DNA of 64,000 nucleotides from Przewalskia tangutica. Taxonomy: Eukaryota; Streptophyta; Magnoliopsida; Solanales; Solanaceae. Positions 48,316 to 58,681 of the stretch are shown one piece after another; positions within the stretch are counted from its first letter, which is position 1; each line of letters starts with the position of its first letter. Under the pieces are notes generated by a model that saw only the letters and a list, made by a program, of their open reading frames with translations, made no database searches and was not told the origin of the DNA. The position numbers were made by a program, and so were the translations under genes. The stretch is taken from positions 20,893,501 through 20,957,500 of the forward strand of contig CM056736.1 in NCBI GenBank assembly GCA_029844215.1, given 5' to 3'.

Positions 48316-49757
48316 TGTTAGGCGATTTACAAATGCTCACGCAAGTGCATGTATCGTTCACAAGTAATATAGTCTGTAAGACCGAATATCATCCACAAAG
48401 ACTGGTTACCAAGTACCGAACTTCTAAACATTGGTTTCTATTTGGCAATCGATAAATTGTTTGGTTTTGTAACTAGGAACTATCATTAAAGTGAAGTGCA
48501 GGAAACTAGATTTGATTGATAAAACTATGGGTTTATAACAGTTATGAAGGGAATAGGGCTTCCAATCTCCTCAACTATCCACTCTTTCACGTGTTAATGT
48601 AATGTTAATGATTCTTCTTCTTATTAAGATAGCAGGTTAACTATTCTGTCGTCATATTCCGGTTAGGATATACGAGATCTCAATCTTGTGCAGAAACCTT
48701 CTATATTTCTATGATAGGATTTACCACATAGGAGGATTAAGAACAGTAACATATAATGCTACAAAAGTATCGGGGTACTTTCGTCCACGATTTTAACCTA
48801 TGTCTAAACAACTACAGCATATTCAAATCTCTCCTCTCGGTTCTCGTTCGAAATCATATAGGTAATGATAATTAGTAGCTAATTAATTATCAAGCAATCA
48901 AAGCAATATTGAATAGATCTTAATACGCTGAAGAAGAAATCCTTAACTAATGAATTAACTATATGAACAAGTTTCAAGAAGATTCGATGGAAACTCTACT
49001 AAAGTAATTAACTCATAGTCATGAACATGCTAAGAACTAATACAATCCAACAATAACTGAAATAAAAACTAAAGATAGAAAATTACGAAGATTAAAGTCT
49101 TCAATTGTTGTTCCAAGTGCCTTGTGTTGTTCTTGTGTTCAAGAATGGACCCCCCCTCCTAAAAACTGATCTCTAGGGCTTTAAATAGGTATCAATTTCG
49201 TGCCCTAGGGGCCCTATTACCCTTGGCCAATTCCAACTCAGAACTGAAAAATTTAGATGCAAGATGGATTCTGCAGTCGACATCATGATCGAAACTCTGC
49301 AGCTCAGTATAAATGGAACCGTGGTTACATGCGAATGCTGATGTTGAAAATCCTGCGGGTTTCTGGCACATTTTGATCTTTCTTTTTTTTTGAATCATCG
49401 ATTTTTGACCTTTTTCTGCCTCGGGACCTCCTTTTATGCTCATTTTTCGCTCCTTTTTGTCATTTTGCCTTTTTGAACCGCTGTGACTCAAAAGAAAGAA
49501 AAACAACCCTAAAATTGTACTAGACACAACGAAAATGGGTAAAATACTAATCGAAAATGACTCAAAATAGGTATATGAAATATGCCTAACAAACATCCAA
49601 ACTTAAACTTTGCTCGCCCTCGAGCAAAGCAGAAAAAAAACAAAGAAATAAAATCAAAAAGACTCAAAGACTCACGTCAAGCAGTTGCAAAATGTCACTT
49701 AGAAACTCATGAACGTTAGTTAGGACAATATGTAGGAATAAATGTAGCATGCATTGA
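48316..49757 (-). mobile_element. Family-G fragment: one LTR plus ~165 bp of interior
   Basis: 48316-49591 begins tgttaggc and ends gcctaaca, an 8-bp inverted terminal pair as in LTRs, and is collinear over most of its length with 1-1282. 49592-49757 (with ctcgccctcgagcaaagc) would be the 3' end of that element's interior in minus sense. The right border near 49757 is not an LTR end, so the insertion was later cut by a deletion that also removed the gag end and protease of C. The left flank gtacg has no partner on the right. There is no protein coding. Confidence 0.6.
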
Positions 49758-49771
49758 ACAATCTAGAATTT

Positions 49772-49814
49772 GGGTTCTCAGGGATCCTCGCCCAACTAGG
49801 ATCCCTGAGAACCC
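49772..49814. repeat. Perfect 17-bp inverted repeat at the pol junction
   Basis: Arms 49772-49788 (gggttctcagggatcct) and 49798-49814 are exact reverse complements with a 9-nt loop. It stands just where the pol of element C resumes (TDWLASYYANVD from 49822). Confidence 0.9.
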
Positions 49815-52800
49815 TCAATCTTACGGACTGGTTGGCTTCCTATTATGCCAATGTCGACTGTAGGGAGAAGTTGGTCCGATTCCAGTTACCCGGTGAGCCG
49901 GTTATTGAGTGGAAAGAGAATACTACATCGCCGAGGGGCAGGTTTATTTTCTACCTCAAGGCCAGGAAGATGGTTAGAAAGGGGTATATCTATCATCTGG
50001 TGCGGGTGTTAAATCTGAGTGAGATACCGACTCTTGATCGATTCGGTTGTTAGTGAATTCTTGGATGTATTCCCTGATGATCTCCTAGGTATTCCTCCAG
50101 AGCGGGAGATAGAGTTTTGTATTGATGTTCTGCCAATTACCAGACCAATATCCATTCCTCCGTATAGAATGGCACCCGCCGAGTTGAAGGACCAGCTGAG
50201 AGACTTGCTGGAAAATGACTTCATTAAGCCTAGTACATCTGCTTGGGGAGCACCAGTATTGTTTGTGAAGAAGAAAGATGGGTCGATACGGATGTGTATT
50301 GACTATAGGCATCTGAATAAGGTAACCATCAAGAATAGGTATCCCCTTCCCAGGATTGACGATTTGTTTGACCAGTTGCAGGATGCTAAGTATTTCTCGA
50401 AGATAGACTTGCGGTCCTGTTTTCATCGGGTGCGGGTTAGAGAGGTAGATATCCCGAAGACTACATTCAGGACCCGGTACGGGCATTACGAGTTTAGGGT
50501 GATGTCTTTTGGGTTGAAAAATGCTCCAACAGTGTTTATGGATTTAATGAACCGGGTGTTCAAGCCATTTTTGGATACGTTTGTGATAGTATTCATTGAT
50601 GACATCCTGGTTTATTCTCGCTCAGAGCAGGAGCATGCAGACCATTTGAGGACAGTACTTGGGGTCCTCCAGCACCGCAGTTGTATGCCAAGTTTTCGAA
50701 GTGTGAGTTCTGGTTGGCCTCAGTGGCATTTTTGGGGCATATTATAGGGGTCGATGGTATTCAGGTGGATACTCAGAAGATTGAGGCGGTGAAGACATGG
50801 CCCAGACCTACTACACCTACAGAGGTGCGCAGTTTTCTGGGGCTAGCGGGATATTACCGAAGGTTTGTGGAGAAGTTCGTCTCGATCTCAGTGCCTTTGA
50901 CTAGGCTGACTCAGAAAGCGGCTAAGTTTCAATGGACGGATGCTTGTGAGAAGGGCTTCCAGTTATTGAATGATAAGTTGGAGACGGCTCCAGTTCTTAC
51001 TCTTCCTGAGGGACTAGAGGGTTATGTTATTTATTGTGATGCTTCGGGTGTTAGGCTAGGTTTTGTGTTGATGCAGCATGGTAAGGTTATAACCTATGCT
51101 TCCCGACAGCTCCGGAAGCATGAGAAGAATTACCCTACCCATGTTTTGGAATTGGCGGTCATGATACATGCCTTGAAGATTTGGAGGCATTACTTATATG
51201 GAGTTCATGTGGATATTTATACAGATCACAAGAGTCTCCAGTATATCTTCAGACAGAAGGATTTGAACTTACGGCAGAGGCGGTGGTTAGAGTTACTTAA
51301 GGATTATGATGTTGATATTCTATACCACCCAAGGAAAGTCAATGTGGTTGCAGATGCTCATAGTCGTAGATCTATGGGTAGCCTGACAGATGTGCAACCA
51401 AACAGAAGGGAAATGGTTCGTGAAATACATCAGCTAGCGAGCCTTGGGATCTGATTGGTTGATTCTGGTGACAGTGGAGTTCAGGTTCGAGAGGTTGCCG
51501 AGTCCTCCATCGTAGAAGAGGTAAAGAGGCACCAGTATGAGGATCCAGTTCTGGTACGGTATAGAGATGCAACTCTTCAAAAAGAGGAGACGTTATTTGA
51601 GGTTGCACCTGATGGGGTGCTAAGGTATGAAAGTAGATTGTGTGTACCCAATGTTGCAGGGTTTCGACAACAGGTTATGGGAGAGACACATAATGTTCGT
51701 TATTCTATTTATCCGGGGTCGACGAAGATGTACCATAACCTCAGATGTGTGTATTGGTGGGATGACCTGAAAAGGGACGTAGCAGGGTTTGTTGCTCAGT
51801 GCCTGAATTGTCAGCAGGTTAAGGTCAAGCACCAGAAGCCTGGTGGGTTACTACAGGCGATAGAGATCCCAACTTAGAAGTGGGAGGTGATTAATATGGA
51901 TTTCGTTACAGGCATGCCTCGTACTCAAAGGAAGTGTGGCTCTATTTGGGTTATAGTAGATAGACTGACGAAATCAGCTCATTTTCTTCCGGTCAGGACT
52001 ACTTACTCGGCTGAGGACTATGCTAGGATATATATCAGGGAGATAGTGAGACTGCACGGGGTTCCCACATCGATTATATCAGACAGATGAGCTCAGTTTA
52101 CAGCTAACTTCTGGAGGTCATTCCAGAAGGGATTGGGGACACAGGTGAATCTCAGTACAACATTTCATCCTCAGACGATGGGCGAGCGGCGTCTTATCCG
52201 GACAACGAGGATATCTTTGAGGGCTGTATTATTGATTAGGGGTAGCTGGGAGGATCATTTGCCACTCGTGGAGTTTGCATATAACAACAGCTACCATTCT
52301 AGTATTCAGATGGCCCCGTATGAGGCATTATATGGAAGGAAGTGCAGGTCGCCGATTGGTTGGTTTGATATCGGCAAGTCTAGGTTAGTCGGTCCAGACT
52401 TGGTTCAGCAAGATGTGGATAAGGTAAAGCTTATCCATGAGAGATTATTAGCTGCCCAGAGTCGACATAAGTCTTATGCAGATAATTGACGTCGACACTT
52501 GAAATTTCAGCTGGGTGACTGGGTGTTCTTGAAGGTATCACCCATGAAGGGTGTGATGAGGTTTGGTAAGAAGGGGAAGCTTAGCCCGAGGCACATTGGG
52601 CCTTACCAGATTGTTCGTAGGGTAGGCAATATTGCCTATGAGTTGGATCTACCATCTGATTTGGAAGTGGTACATCCGGTCTTCCACGTATCGATGTTAC
52701 GTAAGTGTGTTGGTGGTCCTTCCAGGGTCTTCCCAGTAGATGACGTCCAGGTAACAGAGGAGTTATCATATGAGGAGAGTCCTATAGCCATACTTGATTG

Positions 52801-53017
52801 CCAGGTCAAACTATTACGGACTAAGGACGTGGCTTTCGTCAAGGTCTTGTGGCGGAATAATAATAGAGAGGAGATGACTTGGGAAGCAGAAGAGGAAATG
52901 ATGAAGGAATATCCTCACTTGTTCCCTACGCCTATAGGTAATTCGATTCTCTACTTGCCTATATTGATTGACGTATATGCATGTGTAATTTATTGTGGCC
53001 ATGTGTGGCATATTTGA
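49815..53017 (+). pseudogene. Pol of gypsy element C: RT, RNase H, integrase, chromodomain
   Basis: Begins at the protease end (DWLASYYANVDCREK). RT lies in 50019-50747 with FIDDILVYS (FIDD at 50592-50603); the usual SGYHQ reads SCFHR. A frameshift near 50680 leads to 50681-51454: RT thumb, then RNase H (YCDASG, ELAVMIHALKIWRHYL, YTDHKSLQY). Integrase follows: an H-H-C-C zinc site at about 51687-51818, stop TAG at 51875-51877, first Asp in NMDFVTG, second in ISDR followed by TGA at 52088-52090, and a scrambled third-Glu region near 52170-52200. A TGA at 52487-52489 precedes the C-terminal part, and the chromodomain-like segment VKVLWRNNNREEMTWEAEEE lies at about 52839-52898. Polymerase and integration functions are lost. 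Confidence 0.9.
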
Positions 53018-53099
53018 TTTTGTTGGGTATAGTTAAAGGGGACTATGCCAATATTTGTTTAGCTTGAACCTATTGTGAACATTCGGGACGCATATTTCT

Positions 53100-53112
53100 A
53101 AGGGGGGAAGGA
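53100..53112 (+). other. Polypurine tract of element C
   Basis: The sequence aaggggggaagga directly abuts the 3' LTR. Confidence 0.85.
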
Positions 53113-56002
53113 TGTTACACCCCGTAATTCCAAGGGAAATAGATTGAGAACGTGATTAATGAAATAAGATGTGAGCGTCGGAAGTTGTAGAAGAAGAAGA
53201 GATTTAGTGAGAAATGCGTACTATGAATTTCAGGCACATCACCGCGGTGCCAAGGGACAGGACCGCAGTGCTGAAACTTCAGAGGGGTGCAGGACTTTAT
53301 GCACCGTGGTGCCAGAGTGCAGTACCGCGGTGTCGTAACCTCTGAGAGGCCGCAGAACCTTATGCACCGCGGTGAGTCAGATCTGCGCGATCTTGCGTCA
53401 CGGGTTTTTCCAAAGCAGATATTTTGAGTGAAGAAGGGATATGGGGACAAGTGTCCTTTCCAATTGTGCTATATATACACCCATAGCTTACTAGGTCTTG
53501 AAGACTTAGAACAAAGGAAATCTTCTCTCTAAAAACCCTTATCCTTTCTCTTCCTTAGCCTTCAAGATTTGGAATTTCCATAGCCGAAGTAACAAGATTA
53601 AGTCTTTTCTCCAAAATTAAGCACCTAAGCCAAGTTAACACACCAAGATAGCGGGTCACGGTTTTGGCCAAGAATAAGGTCTTGAAACCCTAAGCTTATT
53701 CATAAACTTGTTGGAAGAAAAACAAGAAAGTAGGATGGATACAAGCTTATAGAAGATTCCTTCATGTCGTAGTAACTTGAAGAAGTGGTACAAAGAGGAA
53801 ACTAGGAGCCGAGAACTTGTGAATTGTTTTGGGCATATTTAAGGTAAGAATTCCTCATCCTCTTGGAGTAATTTGGATATTACATGTTATAGTAATTAAT
53901 ATTTGAACTTGTGATTAAGAAGAATGTAGAATAAGAAGTATAGGGGCAGTTTTGGTGAAGTGGCCGAGAGTTGACAGTTTTTCGGAACATTGGTTTCGTT
54001 GGTTATTGTTGTTGTTAACTTCACATATTGCATGTTCTAATGAAGTAATCTTGTTGTTGATAAGTTGTTATGACTTGTATAAAAGTATTGGAACTTGAAT
54101 TGGATTAAGAAGGATTATGGAAAGGGAAATTGTGTTGGGGTTGTTGGCCGAGAATTGCTATAAAACTGTTAGCTATTATTGTGCAGTTTTAGGGACTGAT
54201 TTTGTGGGATGTTTTATATGGATTATGAGGTTGTTTTACGTAAGAAATAGGGGGTGTGAATCCCCTTGGTTGTTGTTTGTTGTGTCCTTAATTGGTGCCT
54301 TGGTTATTGTTGAAATTGGTCTTCTCAAAAGGTGGAAAAGTACGTATAAACAGGGGAAGTGTTGCCCAAATAGTTGTAGGAAAATAGAACCATTACTTGG
54401 TATTAACCTACACTTGAAAGCTTGAAGTTGATAGAAGTGTTATTCTCATTATAGGTTGAAGTACTACTTGTGGCATGTTCTACTTAGCGTGAGGATTAGC
54501 CGAAGAGGTATGTGGAACTCTTCCTATATTTATTCGAGCATGAACCTTATAAAACGAGTGTACGGTGGACGTACGTGTTTTAAATGAATTCGGATTCCTT
54601 GTGGTTTATGAAGGAAGTTACTTGATTTTAAAAGTATACTTGACTTGATTTTAAAAGTATAAGTCACTTGGTTTTAAAGGTGTAAGTGCCTTGATTTTAA
54701 AAGTGTAACCTTGATTTTTAAAGAGTAAGTGACTTGATGTTGCAAGGCTAGTGCCTTGGAGTTTTATAAAGGAAAGGATGTACAGCGGACGTACATGGTG
54801 CTATTGGGTTCAAGTCTCTAATATTACATGATATGATTCTTTTTATAACAAGGATGTACGATGTACGTACATGGTGTTATTGGGTTCAAGTCCCTAATAT
54901 TATACGACATGGTAATGTCATGGGTTTTTCTAAGGTGATAGTTCATTTTATTTGTTCTAATAAGAGTCAAAGATTATTTTAACTTGCATATGTTTGATCA
55001 TATAGCCATTCGTGCAAGTGTTATATTTTCATATCATCGTGTCCCTCACTAGAGGGCCGACAACATTATGTATATATTTCATGGATTAGCTCCCATGATG
55101 TGAGTTGGTACACACTCATTACGGGTCTGTAGGACTCATGCGGGTTCAATTCCCAGGATATTATTCCATGGACTAGCTCTCCGTGATGAGGGTATCGAGT
55201 ACATATATCCATTGCGGGTCTACAAGATTCATGCGGGTTCGAGTCCCATGCGGGTGAAATAGTCTCATGAGTAGGATTGCTTAATGATTCTGAGTGCAGG
55301 TGTCCCTGATTTTGACATGGCTTTCATATTTTGAAATGGTAATGATTTCATAATTTGGAAATGATACGGTTGATCTCACTTTTAAAAGACATATTTTAAA
55401 AGGTACAGTTGACTCTCATAACTTTCATCTTTGCAAGACATAGTTGTACTAGTATTTTGATTATCATACTTGCGTTCTGTTATATTTGGATTGTTATGAT
55501 CTCATTTACAGTACTTACTGTTTCACATACTTGGTACATCTTTCGTACTGACCCCCTTTCCTCGGGGGGCTGCGTTTCATGTCGTAGGTGTAGGTACACA
55601 GTTTGGTGATCCTCGCTCTTAGGATCTCTACTCAGTTTTTTAGGAAGCTCCATTATTTCGGAGGCTTGTCTTTTTGGTACGGATCCCTGTTATTGTAGGC
55701 TTATGTACATTCAGGGGTATGACGGGGCCCTGTTCCGTCATAGTTTATTATCCGAACTCTTAGAGGTCTGTATTCATATGTGGGCTGGACTTGCGGGAGT
55801 TATATATACTGTTGGCCATTGCACTACTGTATTGTCGGGTCATTCCCCTTTGTATATAGCGACAGTCTCATTGGCTTGCCTTATTGCTACTTATACAGTT
55901 TTTCATTTATTATTTGGCATATGTCTGGTATGGGATGTGAGGGTATAAGAGGGGATGTCCAGGTAGGGCACCAGTCGCGGGCCCAGAGTTCGGGTCGTGA
56001 CA
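53113..56002 (+). repeat. 3' LTR of gypsy element C
   Basis: 2890 bp, tgttacacccc...gtcgtgaca. It matches the two parts of the 5' LTR (31623-32826 and 45787-47439) with moderate substitutions. The GC block is at 53231-53375 and TATA-like ctatatatacac at 53469-53480. Small frames such as 54117-54425 are conserved only because the LTRs are copies. Confidence 0.92.
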
Positions 56003-56292
56003 GACATATTACATCCCTAAGGATATGATGCAGACCACATGTCGACGTATCACATATCATCGATACCCCATTCTCGATGATCATTAGTCGAGACAATTTT
56101 AAGAGTTACATTATAATATTAATCTTTCACAATATTAATAATCTCGTAACCTCTTAGGAATGCATTTATAAAATATTATAAACAGTCAACTAATAATTCA
56201 ATAAGTGCAAATGTCATAATATTAATCTCCATTAATATAAATATGAATATGTATAAAGTACATTTGTTCTAATACAGATTGTATTTAGGACA
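56003..56292 (-). mobile_element. Probable solo LTR, right part
   Basis: Begins with the gacat TSD copy of element C and continues the solo LTR from 31622 to ttaggaca at 56285-56292. It is AT-rich, with agattaatatta-type repeats, and non-coding. Confidence 0.45.
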
Positions 56293-57593
56293 TATATATA
56301 CTTTGATGATATGTGTGAGGCATTTTAATTTTTGGGGTTCATTTGTGGTACCCTTCTTTCTCTGACTAGCCCCCTCCTTATATATGGGTTCACTTTTGAA
56401 ATAATTGATTTTGGGATGAAACAAATTTCCAGTTGTTTTTGTTTTTTTATAATTATTTAGTAATCACTTATTCTATTATTTATGTTTGTATCGCATTAAA
56501 TTTGAAACATCTGATAAATGACGGAAGATTTCATCCATTCCACCACATTTCTGAGTGGTGATTGATTTCGCGTAATTTCTATCAAAAGTCAAAACGCCTA
56601 TTAGTGGTTTTATTTTTGTAAATGACTTGAAAATGTTTTGACTAAATTAACTTGGGCATTTATGCATGTTTTAGAGAGGTGTTATTTTACTTGACAATTT
56701 TAGAGGTTTTCACTCAAGTGATTAAACAATAAGAGATGTCCACAATAATGATACAACACTTTGCGCGTTAATCTTATGATTAGGGGGAGTTCGAAACTTA
56801 TTTATCTCATTAAACAAATTAAAAAGAACAATGAGAAAGGAGGAGTCATGTGAAATGAAAAGAGGAAAAAGAGCACTTTATTAAAATGAGAGAACAAATA
56901 TGCTAATGTGAACTCCTAAATATGAAAGCGTGGCCCACATGGGAAAAGGGGGAGTGGCCAAAGCTCCTGAAAATAGCAATGTCAAAGGAAGTCATGTGCC
57001 CGCAGACCCCCCCCTTTCTAAATTGAAAAAAGGAACAGTTGGGGTGTTCTGCCGCGTACCAAAGTCCTACATGTCACATTTATTGGTTCTCTCGATAATA
57101 CAACTTTGGGAATCTAAGTACCATAGTTTCTAAAAACAACTACTCATATGAAATATTGCTCAAATAAGAATTTATGTGTGCGCTTATGATGGTGCATTCT
57201 TGTGTGCGCTTGATCGTGGATATTTCATAATTGTAGCTTAACCGCGCGTGCATGTTGCAGTGTGGATTTGATACTTCCTCAGACAATCCCTGTTGGGGGA
57301 TCGGACATTGTAGTATTGATCCGTTGGTGGCGATCAGACACTGAATGTGGGGCGCACATTCCGTGATTTATCTGGCGGTGGCGGTTAAGAACGGGTTCCA
57401 TTCGCCTCCAGGAGCATAGTATCAGTACTTGTGCAGGTACTAGCGATATGGGGGTACTAAGGCCACCCCGAGACCTAGATTATCAAAAAAAAAAAAAGGA
57501 ACATTTGGGGTGTTCTGCCGCGTACCAAAGTCCTACATATCACATTTATTGGTTCTCTCGATAATACAACTTTGGGAATCTAAGTACCATAGT
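56293..57593. other. Spacer with ~100-bp direct repeats, no gene seen
   Basis: A segment of about 103 bp (ggaaca(g/t)ttggggtgttctg ... aagtaccatagtt) occurs at 57026-57128 and 57492-57593, each preceded by an A run. Between them, 57129-57491 ends in about 13 A, which recalls a retroposon tail. The second copy is cut by the LTR of element D. 56293-57025 shows nothing recognisable; the frame 56930-57133 is not supported. Confidence 0.55.
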
Positions 57594-58272
57594 TGTTAAA
57601 TTCCTTATGTCAGGTTTTTCTAATTTACTTAAAACCTTAACCTAGATCAATGTAAGAATGAAATAAGCACAGCGGAAACTACTTACTTTCCATCTTTATG
57701 GCCTTCCGTCTATTGCCTCCCAAACAATATCAAAGGAATCGATGAAGATGGCTTGATTGACTTGCTCGCACGCTCAACCGACAAATTACTTGGCTAGTGA
57801 GTCCTTCCAAAACTCTTGAACTCTCTCTTACTTATTTCTGTCTCACAAATTGAAGGCAGAATTTCTAGTCTTTTATGGAGCAAGACTGTGGAGAATCATG
57901 AGTCCAAGGTTATGGAGACCCAGCCCTTTTATAGCAGTGTAAACCCTTAGCAGGACTATAAATGCTGAAAGTCATAAAAAAGGAATAAACCAGAAAGATT
58001 TCATTTCCTTATTTAGCCTAAATTTATCACTGCTATTATTTTAATCAACTATAATTGGTCCATTAACAATTATAATTGATTAACATTATTCTATATGTAT
58101 TTGTGTCCAAATCCTTATTGAAATACGTATAATGCCATGACTTAATTAATCACATTGTTTGGCATATTTTAATCATTATATAAATGTAATCTTGCGACAG
58201 TATTTGATATCATAATCATAATGCACGTATGTCCAACTTAATTATTGTAATTAGACGTCTCTAAATCCAACA
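57594..58272 (-). repeat. 3' LTR of copia element D
   Basis: On the sense strand it runs TGTTGGATTTAG...GGAATTTAACA (679 bp). It has a TATA-like CTATAAAAGGG at 57924-57934 on the minus strand and follows a purine-rich CCACGTGGGAGAT (58273-58285). The left flank, a candidate TSD, is atagt (57589-57593). Confidence 0.8.
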
Positions 58273-58681
58273 ATCTCCCACGTGGACAAGTGCAACCTTT
58301 TGATTATATATCCTTAACTTTATTGCATGCAACTTTTCGTCTTTTACTTATCGTATCTCTTAAACAATTAGTCCATCAATTATGCTAACAAAGGACTTAG
58401 CGGCATTTGTCACATTTATTCGCAACTAAATCGACATAAATCACGCCGCCAACATAAGCGAATGACATGAATCTGATTTGGACATATAGTTTAGAAATTA
58501 CACGCAAGTGTGATTAGACGTGCCTATTTCTAATTGAGTCACCTTAACTTTACTGTATGAGGTCAAAAAAAAACTTAAAACTTTAAAGAGAGAAATAATG
58601 AAACTGAAACTGAATGCACCTTGTAAATTACATTACAAAGAAACTTAAAACATATTCAGACTTCCACATTTTCTAACTATC

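Larger units (their letters stand above)
31623..56002 (+). mobile_element. Gypsy element C, chromodomain type, with nested element B
   Basis: LTRs at 31623-47439 (split by B) and 53113-56002, perfect TSD gacat (31618-31622 and 56003-56007), initiator-methionine primer site at 47443-47454, purine tract aaggggggaagga at 53100-53112. The interior has a gag start, a large lesion filled with family-G sequence, then RT, RNase H, integrase and a C-terminal chromodomain. The order RT-RNase H-integrase is diagnostic of Ty3/gypsy, and the chromodomain places it in the chromoviruses; Tekay/Del is my best guess. Several stops and frameshifts make it non-autonomous. It lies inside the probable solo LTR. 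Confidence 0.92.
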
